NCBI RefSeq assembly: GCF_003967015.1
Contig: NZ_AP017560.1
Coordinates: 434,001 to 498,000, forward strand
Source: Pseudanabaena sp. ABRG5-3
Lineage (GTDB): Bacteria > Cyanobacteriota > Cyanobacteriia > Pseudanabaenales > Pseudanabaenaceae
Length of the DNA stretch: 64,000 nt
Direction: 5' to 3'
A model generated the notes under the pieces. The model searched no databases, was not told the origin of the DNA, and saw nothing but the letters and a program-made list of their open reading frames with translations. Each line of letters begins with the position of its first letter. Position 1 is the first letter of the stretch. Position numbers and translations under genes: made by a program. This document shows positions 36,603 through 45,462 of the stretch, piece by piece.

Positions 36603-38675
36603 ATGGCTAACTATCCCACCATAAAATTTGTGGACGATCGCAGGAATACTTTGCCCATTGATGAAGATGGGTTGCAACATATTTCTCAATTTAGGCAGTC
36701 TTGGCAAATTTGTCTAAGCGATCGCTGGCTAGGCAAAGTGAGGCTGCTAGGTAATCTGAACATTGACTTGTTAAATATCACAAAAACTAACTATTGGCAG
36801 TTTAAAAATAATCAAATTCCACCTTCAATTATCAGTAGTGCAGGAATTGTGACAGTAATTCTCATTGATGAGAAAGGAAACCCTATTGAAGTAACAAAAA
36901 CTAGATTAGCTATACATCCTGCGAGCTTAACTGATAGTCAATTGGATCGGATGATTGCTGATATTGGCACACTTGCACTATCAGTATCTAGTTGTGTGAA
37001 TCGGGAAGTTAAGATTCCTACTGCCCTAGCATCAGGCAAAACTGACTACGGACAAAAATGGTCGCCCTATCAAGGAATGCTCACAACCGCAGATGCTCTA
37101 ATTGAACTTACATTGGTTATGCAGCAAAATTGGGGCGCTCTCGAAAAGCGATCGCTCAAAGATATTGAAACCACTATCGGCAAGGTCAGCCGATCACGGG
37201 TTTACACCTCCCCCAAATTATTAATCAGAGCCTATAGCCAACCCGCAAAGCAAAATTTTATGGGCATGGTTCGGATAGAAACCACTAACTGTTCCGAAAA
37301 TCAATTTCTCTGTTACCTGCTAGATATTTATTTACAGGATGTCGTTAAAGGAGTTATCTCTGGTCTAAAAGCGTTAACAATCGATAATGTGGAAAGCCGC
37401 TTAATTCCTAGCCGCCGTAGCGATCCTGATTTTACTAAGTTTCGAGACAATATTCAAAAAACTGTCGATCAACGCACCCAAAGAATTAATCAATTTGAAT
37501 TATCAGTCAAGGAAAAAATCAAGCAACTGCAAGAATGTCAAATCTGGGCAAAATATGCTCGCAATTCATCGTTTTTAAGAAATATTTCCACACCTCACAC
37601 TTTACCAAACCATTCTTTAAGATTAACGGGATCACCTGCCTATGGATCGATCTACGCTTGTTACAGCAGTTCTCAAGGACATTTACTAGAAAATCTGCAA
37701 CAGCAAATTCTTTCCTTTGAAAATCTCGCTCCCAAAAATATCAAGCCAGTTTGGGAAATCTATGAAATCTGGTGCTTTGTTAGCATTTACAGCGCTTTTG
37801 TTCTCTATGCAGGTATGAGCGAGCCTTCAGAAGGTTTATTTGAGAACTTAACAGTATCCATGGGAACTATCCAAATCCCTAAAAATAGACCATTTCGATT
37901 AAGCAAAGAATTAAGTGATCGCCGCCAACTCAAAGTCACACTTACCTACGAATCCGAGCAGTACAATCTCTATGGTGAACTGCGAAAACCAGATATCTTA
38001 ATTGAAATTGCGATCAAGGGATCTCCAACAGCTAAATTTGGATTTGATGCGAAATACCGCAACTATCAAAATCAAGGCTATGCCCGTTTTCAAAAAGATG
38101 TGATCGACATTGCGAAATCTCGATATCAAGAAGAATTAAAACTTCAAGCTTGCTTTATCCTCCATACTGACGGAAATTATGACTATTGGGGTGAAGTACC
38201 ATTTAGCCGCTTTGCTAAAGAGAAATTTCGAGGTGGTCACAATCAAAATAACAACAATGATTATGTTGGACATCAATATGGGGCGATCGCGCTCTTTCCT
38301 GACGCTGATCCAGAGAAAGCCAATCAACAACTTAAAAAAATTATTCGCCTATTACTGCAATATCATCTCCATGAATCTCTAATTTCAACCTGTATATCCT
38401 GTGGCTATTCTCTTGACCCCAAACAAAATATTTTTGCACAAGGATTAAGCACATATTACGGCTGTCCAGAATGCGGTGACTTTTGGGTAGTGAATAGCTG
38501 TTATGGCACTCATCATCATTTGCTTAAATTTAGTAACTACTTTCACCATAAATCTGACCATCCAGAACATCGTGATAAATGGATGTTTATCTGTCCCGAA
38601 TGTGGCAGCGATCCTTCTGAGGCTGACTTGAGAAGTTCAGGAGGCTACCCAAGAAGTTATCGGCGTGGTAGTTAA
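36603..38675 (+). CDS. DUF2357/McrC-like PD-(D/E)XK nuclease with zinc ribbons
   Basis: 690 residues, starting six bases after the AAA+ gene, so co-translated with it. The N-terminal 400 residues resemble DUF2357 (WEIYEIWCFVSIY is the typical link to the nuclease). The nuclease core is at about 460-485: LRKPDILIEI followed by KFGFDAKYR, giving P-D...D-x-K. The last 100 residues hold paired CxxC motifs (CISCG, CPECG, CPECG near 597-665) plus histidines, an appended zinc-ribbon module that may bind nucleic acid. It is the expected cleaving subunit of a McrBC-like two-component restriction system. Specificity, whether modified DNA or RNA, cannot be read from sequence. Confidence 0.8.
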   Translation: MANYPTIKFVDDRRNTLPIDEDGLQHISQFRQSWQICLSDRWLGKVRLLGNLNIDLLNITKTNYWQFKNNQIPPSIISSAGIVTVILIDEKGNPIEVTKTRLAIHPASLTDSQLDRMIADIGTLALSVSSCVNREVKIPTALASGKTDYGQKWSPYQGMLTTADALIELTLVMQQNWGALEKRSLKDIETTIGKVSRSRVYTSPKLLIRAYSQPAKQNFMGMVRIETTNCSENQFLCYLLDIYLQDVVKGVISGLKALTIDNVESRLIPSRRSDPDFTKFRDNIQKTVDQRTQRINQFELSVKEKIKQLQECQIWAKYARNSSFLRNISTPHTLPNHSLRLTGSPAYGSIYACYSSSQGHLLENLQQQILSFENLAPKNIKPVWEIYEIWCFVSIYSAFVLYAGMSEPSEGLFENLTVSMGTIQIPKNRPFRLSKELSDRRQLKVTLTYESEQYNLYGELRKPDILIEIAIKGSPTAKFGFDAKYRNYQNQGYARFQKDVIDIAKSRYQEELKLQACFILHTDGNYDYWGEVPFSRFAKEKFRGGHNQNNNNDYVGHQYGAIALFPDADPEKANQQLKKIIRLLLQYHLHESLISTCISCGYSLDPKQNIFAQGLSTYYGCPECGDFWVVNSCYGTHHHLLKFSNYFHHKSDHPEHRDKWMFICPECGSDPSEADLRSSGGYPRSYRRGS

Positions 38676-38719
38676 TATGACTCCCGCGATATACTGTAGC
38701 TTTGCTTAGCTGTTTCTTC

Positions 38720-39724
38720 TTACCCACTTAGCAATTCCCCAACTGCTTGACGAATGAACTGCTTATCTTCAGGATTTTGATAGGGATTGCCAGCACGATG
38801 TCCCCAGATCGATGGAATGGGAAGGTATGAACTATGGGGAATTAGAGATGCCTCGCGATCGCAATCTTCGGGGGTGAAATACAAATCCGTCGTACTGGGC
38901 ATGACTAGGGTTTGCGCTTGAATTGATCGCATGGCAAGTTCATAATCTTGTTGATAAATGGGATTATCGCTGACATCACACCTGAGCCAAGTATCAAGCA
39001 TTGCCATCAAATTTCGTGGATCGCGCTTGCGATAGCCAGCTTCCCAACCACGCAGGAGATAATCTTCGAGGGATGCGTAACCGAATTGATAATACAAACC
39101 TTCGCGATAAAAGGCTTGGGATGCTGCCCAACTGGCGTAGATTCTGGCAAAGGTGCGAAATCCGCGATCAGGAATACCGTCAAAACTAGTTCCATTCCAA
39201 GTTGGATCACCAGTTAGGGCATAGCGCAAACTCTCTAAGAAAATGCGATTGTGATCGGTGGTTCTCGCAGTGCCACAAATGGCTGCTATGCGTTCCACGC
39301 GATCGCCATATAACGCACCCCAATGATAGGCTTGCTGAGCGCCCATCGACCAGCCGTAAACTAGGGCTAAGCGTTCAATCCCAAAGACTTCGCGTAGCAA
39401 TTGCTCTTGAGCCGTGACGTTATCTAGATGCGTAAACCAGAAACCCTGTTCGGCTAGTCCACATTCTTCACAATTGCTAGGTGAACTCGATAGCCCATTC
39501 CCAAACATATTGATGATAATCACGAACCATTTTGTCGGATCGAGAATACCATCGGGTCGCACTAGCCACTCAATATCAGGGTGTTGCGCTCCGTAGGAGG
39601 TGGGATAGAGGATGGCATTAGAGCGATCGCTATTTAATTCGCCATAGGTCTGGTAAACCAGTTGCGCTTGCGGCAAAATCGCCCCGCACTGAAGGTGAAA
39701 GTTCTTAATCGTAAAAGTATTCAT
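38720..39724 (-). CDS. Homoserine O-acetyltransferase-like alpha/beta hydrolase
   Basis: 334 residues of the MetX-like branch: GWSMGAQQAYHWG (nucleophile Ser), STTDLYFTPED (Asp) and IWGHRAGNP (His) form the triad. It is somewhat shorter than true MetX, and proteins of this sort are often acyltransferases or hydrolases of unknown substrate. Its ATG overlaps the stop of the desaturase gene by four bases (ATGA type), so the two are translated as a unit, which argues for lipid or secondary metabolism rather than methionine synthesis. Confidence 0.82.
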   Translation of the reverse strand: MNTFTIKNFHLQCGAILPQAQLVYQTYGELNSDRSNAILYPTSYGAQHPDIEWLVRPDGILDPTKWFVIIINMFGNGLSSSPSNCEECGLAEQGFWFTHLDNVTAQEQLLREVFGIERLALVYGWSMGAQQAYHWGALYGDRVERIAAICGTARTTDHNRIFLESLRYALTGDPTWNGTSFDGIPDRGFRTFARIYASWAASQAFYREGLYYQFGYASLEDYLLRGWEAGYRKRDPRNLMAMLDTWLRCDVSDNPIYQQDYELAMRSIQAQTLVMPSTTDLYFTPEDCDREASLIPHSSYLPIPSIWGHRAGNPYQNPEDKQFIRQAVGELLSG

Positions 39725-40710
39725 GCTACTGAATTCTCAGGCTTCGCGTCAAAATTAGCGATGATTTGGCGATGGACATTGAAGTAGCCATTTTCGACAC
39801 ATTCAAAATGAGAACTTAATTTTGCATGGGCTGCACCTAATTGATGGAAAGGAATGGAGGCATAGAGATGATGCTCGGCATGGTAGGAGATATTCCAAAT
39901 TAGGAATCGCAGAGGCGCAAGGGTGAGGGTGGTACGGGTATTAGTGAGCATATTGTCGGTATTGGGGCGATCGGTATGCTCGGCTAGTAACAAAAATCGC
40001 AAAAAGGGCTGACCGACTGCGAGGGGTAGTATCCAGTAGGTGATAAACCAAGGCTGTTGGAAATATACTGAAATAGCGATCGCCACCGCATAAACCAATA
40101 GCTGTAAACGGTTTGAGCGAATCACTTCGGCATAGGAACTTTCGGGAATAAAGGGACAGTTCTCGAAGTTGCCGATCGCTGTGAGGAAATGTCTCTTAAA
40201 CTTGCCAATCCACCAAGTAATCCCGCTAAGTTCGATCAGATATTCACTGAGATTTGTGGGCTTGCGATCGCTAAGTTCAGGATCTTTATCAGGAATTTGC
40301 GTATAGCGATGATGCCACTTGTGATAAAGCCGATAGAAGGTACTGTTATAAAAAGATAACAACCCTGCAAACCAACAAAGAACATCATTAGCGCGATTAT
40401 TCGTAAAAACGGTGCGGTGAGATGCCTCGTGCAACGGTGCAAACATAATCGCAAAGCTAAATCCGTAAATGACTAAGGCAGGTAAGGCAATAAACCAGCG
40501 ATCGCTAAGACTTCCCATATTTGTACCCCAGAGATAGCCACTCCCAGCCATCACTGTAAGATGTCCAACTAATTGTAAAGAACCCTTAAGATCAGACTTA
40601 GCGTTCAATACATTCAATTCTTGAGCAGAGAGAATTTGCTTAGAACTTTGAACTGATTTTGACGATTTAACTTTGGTACTATCTACAGCCTCAAAATTAC
40701 TTGAAAACAT
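39721..40710 (-). CDS. Membrane fatty acid desaturase / hydroxylase
   Basis: 329 residues with about four membrane spans and three histidine boxes: HEASHRT, YHKWHHRYT and SYHAEHHLY, which bind the di-iron centre. It introduces double bonds (or hydroxyl groups) in membrane-embedded acyl or isoprenoid substrates. It differs from the usual DesA/B/C acyl-lipid desaturases in its short, polar N-terminus. First gene of a two-gene operon with the acyltransferase-like gene at 38720-39724. Confidence 0.87.
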   Translation of the reverse strand: MFSSNFEAVDSTKVKSSKSVQSSKQILSAQELNVLNAKSDLKGSLQLVGHLTVMAGSGYLWGTNMGSLSDRWFIALPALVIYGFSFAIMFAPLHEASHRTVFTNNRANDVLCWFAGLLSFYNSTFYRLYHKWHHRYTQIPDKDPELSDRKPTNLSEYLIELSGITWWIGKFKRHFLTAIGNFENCPFIPESSYAEVIRSNRLQLLVYAVAIAISVYFQQPWFITYWILPLAVGQPFLRFLLLAEHTDRPNTDNMLTNTRTTLTLAPLRFLIWNISYHAEHHLYASIPFHQLGAAHAKLSSHFECVENGYFNVHRQIIANFDAKPENSVA

Positions 40711-40886
40711 AATTTAAAACTCACTGTTTATTTAGAGAGGATGAAGTAAATATTTATTCATCCTAATAATACAAATAAATTATTAGGTCAAAGCTTCTCT
40801 CAATAAGTCAAAGTTAATACCAAATCCGATCCCAATCAAGAATCAGCGATGCCAAGTACTGCCGATTCTTGATTAGCAAAGTAGTA

Positions 40887-42575
40887 TTAAAAACTAAATA
40901 CTGTGCGTAAACTCAAGATCGAGATCGTGCCATTAGTACTATTGTTATTGGGATTAAAGATCATTTGCAAATCTGGGGTGATATGAATCTGCGAGGTAAT
41001 AGGGAATTTGACAAATAATTCAATATTTGTTTGAGTAGCATTGCCCACATTTCCATCGATAAAGGGTTGTCCGATCGCGATCGCGCCTAAACTGCCTTCA
41101 GTAAAGAAATCGGGGAAAGCTAAGCCTAAAGACCATGTTTGCGGCTGAATGGAATTGCCTGCAAAGTTGGCATTAATATAGGTGGGCAATGCATCACGAA
41201 TGGGATTATCGCGGTTTTGAATGGAGCCGAACCCATATCTGCCAAATACTGCCAAGCCTTTGTTAATCAGCCATTCAAAATTCAGACCACCAATATTGTA
41301 ATCAAGATTATTGACGGAGCCATTGGTGTATTGCAAACGGATGGATACAGGTGTATTTTCCTGTGCGTCTTTAGGTGCAAATTCTAATTCGGCGATCGCT
41401 TGATAGGGATCGCCAAATATTCCTTGATTAATATTGCGAATTGGATCACTAGTAGCAAATCCTGCGCCAGTTGCGACATATCCTACTCTCAGAGTCCAGT
41501 CCCCTTGATTTGGACTCCATTCAACCAAACCTCCAGTACCATCATTTACAGGTAACAAAAGCGGATTGCTGATAAACATACTGGTGGAGAAATCTATGGT
41601 TTCGTCATTAGAGAAACTGTTTAAATCAAAATAATCATTTAGGGATAGAACTGCTCCAATTGTGGCTTGAATATTTTTACTAATGAGGAATGTATAGCGC
41701 AAAGCACCTAAATAAAATTCGGGCGAGATGCCACTGTATTCTAATCCCGAACTGTTAGCGAAGCCTACATAGCCGATCAATGCTTCTGGTTGGTCTAAAG
41801 AAGTACCAATACTTACGCCACTGTTTCCAGCTTCCAGTCTTGTATATAAGAGATCTTCGCCAGAGAAACTAGTACTTAAGTTCAATCTGATGATCGCGAT
41901 CGCATTAGTATTCGAGTTTAACTGAGTAGAAAAAACGGAGCTATTTGTATTGTCTAAGGCAGGTTGAGCGATGTCAGAGTTACTATGATTAGCGGTGATC
42001 GACATCAAAACCACACCACTAAGTTTGGTGGTGGGAGAGAAAGAATTTGCTTCTAAAGTTATATTTTTTGCTTCTAAATCAGTGACTTGATTAATTAGAG
42101 ATAATAATTCAGCATCAAAATCTGTTTGCAATTTTTGTAAAGTGAGTAAATCTGTTGTGCTTACTTTATCAGCGAGAGAAGTTTGTGATTTTTGAGTTAG
42201 GCGATCGCTACAAGCTCTGAGCGCTCCTGCGAATTCGTAACGAGTCAAGGATCGATCGCCTTGATAAGTCAGATTTGGATAGTCCGCTAGGCATTTATAG
42301 CGATTAGCTAGAGATTGCAGCGCCATAAAAGCCCAGTCTTGATGGCTAACGTCTATAAGTTGGGAAACATTAGAAGATGGTTCTGCTTTAGAATTAGAAA
42401 TTAGGTGTGAGTCAGAGTTTTGAAATAATATCAAATCTCTCCTAATGATTATTTCTGAAAACTTATTTAAGTCTGAGCTAGAAAAACTATAAGCTAGTAA
42501 CTGATCCGAAAAAATAGTATTTACTAAAATGCTAACCACGCTGCCTAGTAAACACTTATTTAAAAATAAAATCAT
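40887..42575 (-). CDS. Cyanobacterial SLH/OprB-type outer-membrane porin (iron-uptake-porin type)
   Basis: 562 residues. An N-terminal hydrophobic signal (about 1-30), then an SLH-like domain (WAFMALQSLANRYKCLADYPNLTYQGDRSLTRYEFAGALRAC) whose recognisable core is WAFMALQSLANRY, a short coiled coil (about 125-160) and an OprB-type beta barrel to the end. The C-terminal phenylalanine after alternating residues (LRTVFSF) is the outer-membrane assembly signal. Such porins (SomA/SomB, Slr1908 types) anchor to peptidoglycan-linked polymer and admit ions and small solutes. Monocistronic. Confidence 0.9.
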   Translation of the reverse strand: MILFLNKCLLGSVVSILVNTIFSDQLLAYSFSSSDLNKFSEIIIRRDLILFQNSDSHLISNSKAEPSSNVSQLIDVSHQDWAFMALQSLANRYKCLADYPNLTYQGDRSLTRYEFAGALRACSDRLTQKSQTSLADKVSTTDLLTLQKLQTDFDAELLSLINQVTDLEAKNITLEANSFSPTTKLSGVVLMSITANHSNSDIAQPALDNTNSSVFSTQLNSNTNAIAIIRLNLSTSFSGEDLLYTRLEAGNSGVSIGTSLDQPEALIGYVGFANSSGLEYSGISPEFYLGALRYTFLISKNIQATIGAVLSLNDYFDLNSFSNDETIDFSTSMFISNPLLLPVNDGTGGLVEWSPNQGDWTLRVGYVATGAGFATSDPIRNINQGIFGDPYQAIAELEFAPKDAQENTPVSIRLQYTNGSVNNLDYNIGGLNFEWLINKGLAVFGRYGFGSIQNRDNPIRDALPTYINANFAGNSIQPQTWSLGLAFPDFFTEGSLGAIAIGQPFIDGNVGNATQTNIELFVKFPITSQIHITPDLQMIFNPNNNSTNGTISILSLRTVFSF

Positions 42576-42702
42576 AATTTTTTAATTTGCCGTGATGGAG
42601 TACTCTATCAAACATTTTAATTAATTGCATTTTTATCAGATAAAAATATTACAGTGATTTTTTGATAAAAATTAACTTAAGTCATCACTATAGATTTATT
42701 TT

Positions 42703-45462
42703 ATGTCGTTATGTCTAAAGAACAACCAACAAAAGCCGCAAAAACATGGCATATCTTTGCGACTTTTGTTAGTTGTTCCATTTGTTGTCCAAATTTTTGC
42801 TGCGGTGGGTATTACTGGATATTTAGCATTGCGAAATGCACAACAATCCGTAAGCAACCTTGCCAGTCAATTGACTAATAAAGCTAGCCATCTAGTTAAT
42901 CAACACCTAGACAGTTATTTAAATACTCCTCCAAAAATCAATCAAATTAATATTGATGCGATTGATATTGGTCTACTCAACTTACAAGATTTCCAAAAGT
43001 CTGGACGCTACTTTTGGAAGCAGATGCAGAGCTACAAAGTCAGCGCTATTGGCTATGCTTTGACAAATGGTGACTTTATTGGTGCAAACTATGTTAAAGA
43101 AGGATCAGAAATTGTAATTGATGAAGTTTCCAGCCGAACAAACTACAAAGACTATAGCTATTCAACCGATCTTGAAGGAAATCGCGTCAAAGTAATTAAT
43201 ATCGAAGATTATTTTCCCTTAATGGAACCTTGGTATTATGAAACGATTCAGGCTAATAAGCCTGTTTGGACAAAGGTCTATGCATGGAATATTAAGCAGG
43301 GAATTTTTGCGGTATCTGTAAACCAACCAATCTACGGAAAAAAGAAAGAAATTATCGGTGTGATTGGAACTGATTTACTCTTGAGTAGTATTAGCATTTT
43401 TCTAAGCAAGATCGAGCTTAGCCCTTCCGCCAAAATATTTGTGATTGAACGAGATGGGCTATTAATTGCTAGTTCTAATAAAGAGAACATGTTTGTTGTT
43501 ATTAATGATAAAAGCGATCGCCTGAACATTCTCCAAAGCCAAGATCCACTCGTGCGAGAAACGGCAAAACATTTACAAAAAAAGTTTGGGAGCTTTCAGG
43601 CGATCCAAACGGGATTTCAAAGCTCAGACTTTGACTATCAAGGCGATCGCCAATTTTTGCAAGTCACGCCTTGGCGCGATCGCTATGGCTTAGATTGGCT
43701 GGTGGTGGTCGTCGTGCCTGAATCAGATTTTATGGCGCAGATTAATGCGAATACGCGCACCACGATTTTGCTTTGTATGGCTGCATTAGCGATCGCCATT
43801 GCGATCGGAATTATGACATCGCGTTGGCTTACCAAACCGATTCAACGTTTAAGCAAAGCGGCGGCGGCGATCGCCGATGGGGAACTAGAAACTCGTGTGA
43901 ATATTCAAGGTATTAATGAATTAGCAGTTCTATCTACTTCCTTTAATCAAATGGCTTCCGAATTGAAAGAATTATTTGAGAATTTGGAAGTTAAAGTTGC
44001 TGATCGCACGATGGAACTGCAAAAAGCGAAGGAACAAGCCGAAGTTGCCAATGTTGCCAAAAGTGAATTTCTCGCTAATATGAGTCACGAACTGCGAACA
44101 CCATTAAATGCGATTTTAGGCTTTACCCAAATCATGCATCGCGATCGCAGTCTCAATAAGTCACAAATTGAGAATCTCAATATCATCGGTCATAGTGGCG
44201 ATCATTTACTGGCGCTGATTAATGATGTCCTCGATATGTCCAAAATTGAGGCAGGGCGGATCGCACTGTATGAGACAGATTTTGACCTGCGGGAATCTCT
44301 CTATTTAGTCATCGAGATGTTTCAAATGCGGGCTGACACCAAGGACTTATATCTCAAGCTTGAGCCATCAAAGGATCTGCCCCAATTTATCCGCACCGAT
44401 GAAAAGAAGTTACGTCAAGTTTTAATTAATCTGATTAGTAACTCTCTCAAATTTACGGCATCAGGTGGTATTACGGTTCGTGTTAAGCTTGACAAGACCA
44501 AAACTGATGCATCGTCAAATTCCAAACAGGTAAATATCCATTTCTCAGTTAGCGATACTGGTGCTGGCATTGCTGCCGATGAAGCCGACAAGGTATTCGA
44601 TCCGTTTATGCAGACTGAATCGGGACGTAAATCTGGGCAAGGTACAGGACTGGGTTTACCGATTAGCCGTAAATTTGTGCAGCTTATGGGCGGTGATATC
44701 ACCTTCAGCAGTGAAGTCGGGATTGGCACAACCTTTGAGTTTAGTATCCAAGCGGAGATAAGTGAGTCTGCTAAGGAGATCGCCACTAAACCCACCAGTC
44801 GGGTCATTGGTCTTGTCCCCAATCAAAGAACCTATCGGATTTTGGTCGTTGACGATCGCTGGGAAAATCGACAAATCTTAATCAAATTACTGACTCCGAT
44901 TGGCTTTGAAGTAAAAGAAGCCGAAAATGGACAGATTGCAGTGGAAATTTGGGAACAGTGGCAACCAGATTTAATTTGGATGGATATGCGAATGCCTGTA
45001 ATGAATGGCTATGAAGCTACTACTCAGATCAGATCCCATCTCAAAGGGCAAGCAACCACAATTATCGCCCTTACAGCAAGTACCTTAGAAGAAGAACGGG
45101 AGATCGTCCTATCGGCAGGTTGTGATGATTTTGTTCGTAAACCTTTTCTTGAAAATACGATCTTTGATAAGATGTCACAATATCTTGGTGTGCAGTACAT
45201 TTATGAAGAAATCGCCGCCAGCCAGTCAAAACCTAGTCCATCTCTAGTCAAATTTACGGCTGAGTCGCTGTTGGTGATGCCCCAAGAATGGCTAGAGCAG
45301 CTTGAGAAAGCAGCTTCACAACTAAATGGTACTGCGATCGCACAATTACTAGCCCAAGTGCCGCAAGAACATTTTCTGCTAACTAAAGAAATCGAAGATA
45401 ATGTCCATGATTTCGACTTTGGTCGGATTATCGCTTTAGTGCAGGAGGCTTGCTCTCTATGA
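42703..45462 (+). CDS. Hybrid sensor histidine kinase (dCache-HAMP-HisKA-HATPase-REC)
   Basis: 919 residues. Membrane span near 20-45, periplasmic double-Cache-like sensor (about 50-340), second span (about 348-368), HAMP, coiled coil, HisKA (SHELRTPLNAILGF, phosphorylated His about 463), HATPase (NSLKFT, DTGAGI, GQGTGLGLPIS) and a receiver domain (about 705-820; VVDDRWENR, WMDMRMPVMNGYE with the phospho-Asp, LTAST, KPF). The N-terminal 45 residues and sensor resemble those of the adenylate cyclase at 4729-7539. Its stop overlaps the next ATG (ATGA), coupling it to a c-di-GMP enzyme that is its likely output. Confidence 0.93.
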   Translation: MSLCLKNNQQKPQKHGISLRLLLVVPFVVQIFAAVGITGYLALRNAQQSVSNLASQLTNKASHLVNQHLDSYLNTPPKINQINIDAIDIGLLNLQDFQKSGRYFWKQMQSYKVSAIGYALTNGDFIGANYVKEGSEIVIDEVSSRTNYKDYSYSTDLEGNRVKVINIEDYFPLMEPWYYETIQANKPVWTKVYAWNIKQGIFAVSVNQPIYGKKKEIIGVIGTDLLLSSISIFLSKIELSPSAKIFVIERDGLLIASSNKENMFVVINDKSDRLNILQSQDPLVRETAKHLQKKFGSFQAIQTGFQSSDFDYQGDRQFLQVTPWRDRYGLDWLVVVVVPESDFMAQINANTRTTILLCMAALAIAIAIGIMTSRWLTKPIQRLSKAAAAIADGELETRVNIQGINELAVLSTSFNQMASELKELFENLEVKVADRTMELQKAKEQAEVANVAKSEFLANMSHELRTPLNAILGFTQIMHRDRSLNKSQIENLNIIGHSGDHLLALINDVLDMSKIEAGRIALYETDFDLRESLYLVIEMFQMRADTKDLYLKLEPSKDLPQFIRTDEKKLRQVLINLISNSLKFTASGGITVRVKLDKTKTDASSNSKQVNIHFSVSDTGAGIAADEADKVFDPFMQTESGRKSGQGTGLGLPISRKFVQLMGGDITFSSEVGIGTTFEFSIQAEISESAKEIATKPTSRVIGLVPNQRTYRILVVDDRWENRQILIKLLTPIGFEVKEAENGQIAVEIWEQWQPDLIWMDMRMPVMNGYEATTQIRSHLKGQATTIIALTASTLEEEREIVLSAGCDDFVRKPFLENTIFDKMSQYLGVQYIYEEIAASQSKPSPSLVKFTAESLLVMPQEWLEQLEKAASQLNGTAIAQLLAQVPQEHFLLTKEIEDNVHDFDFGRIIALVQEACSL

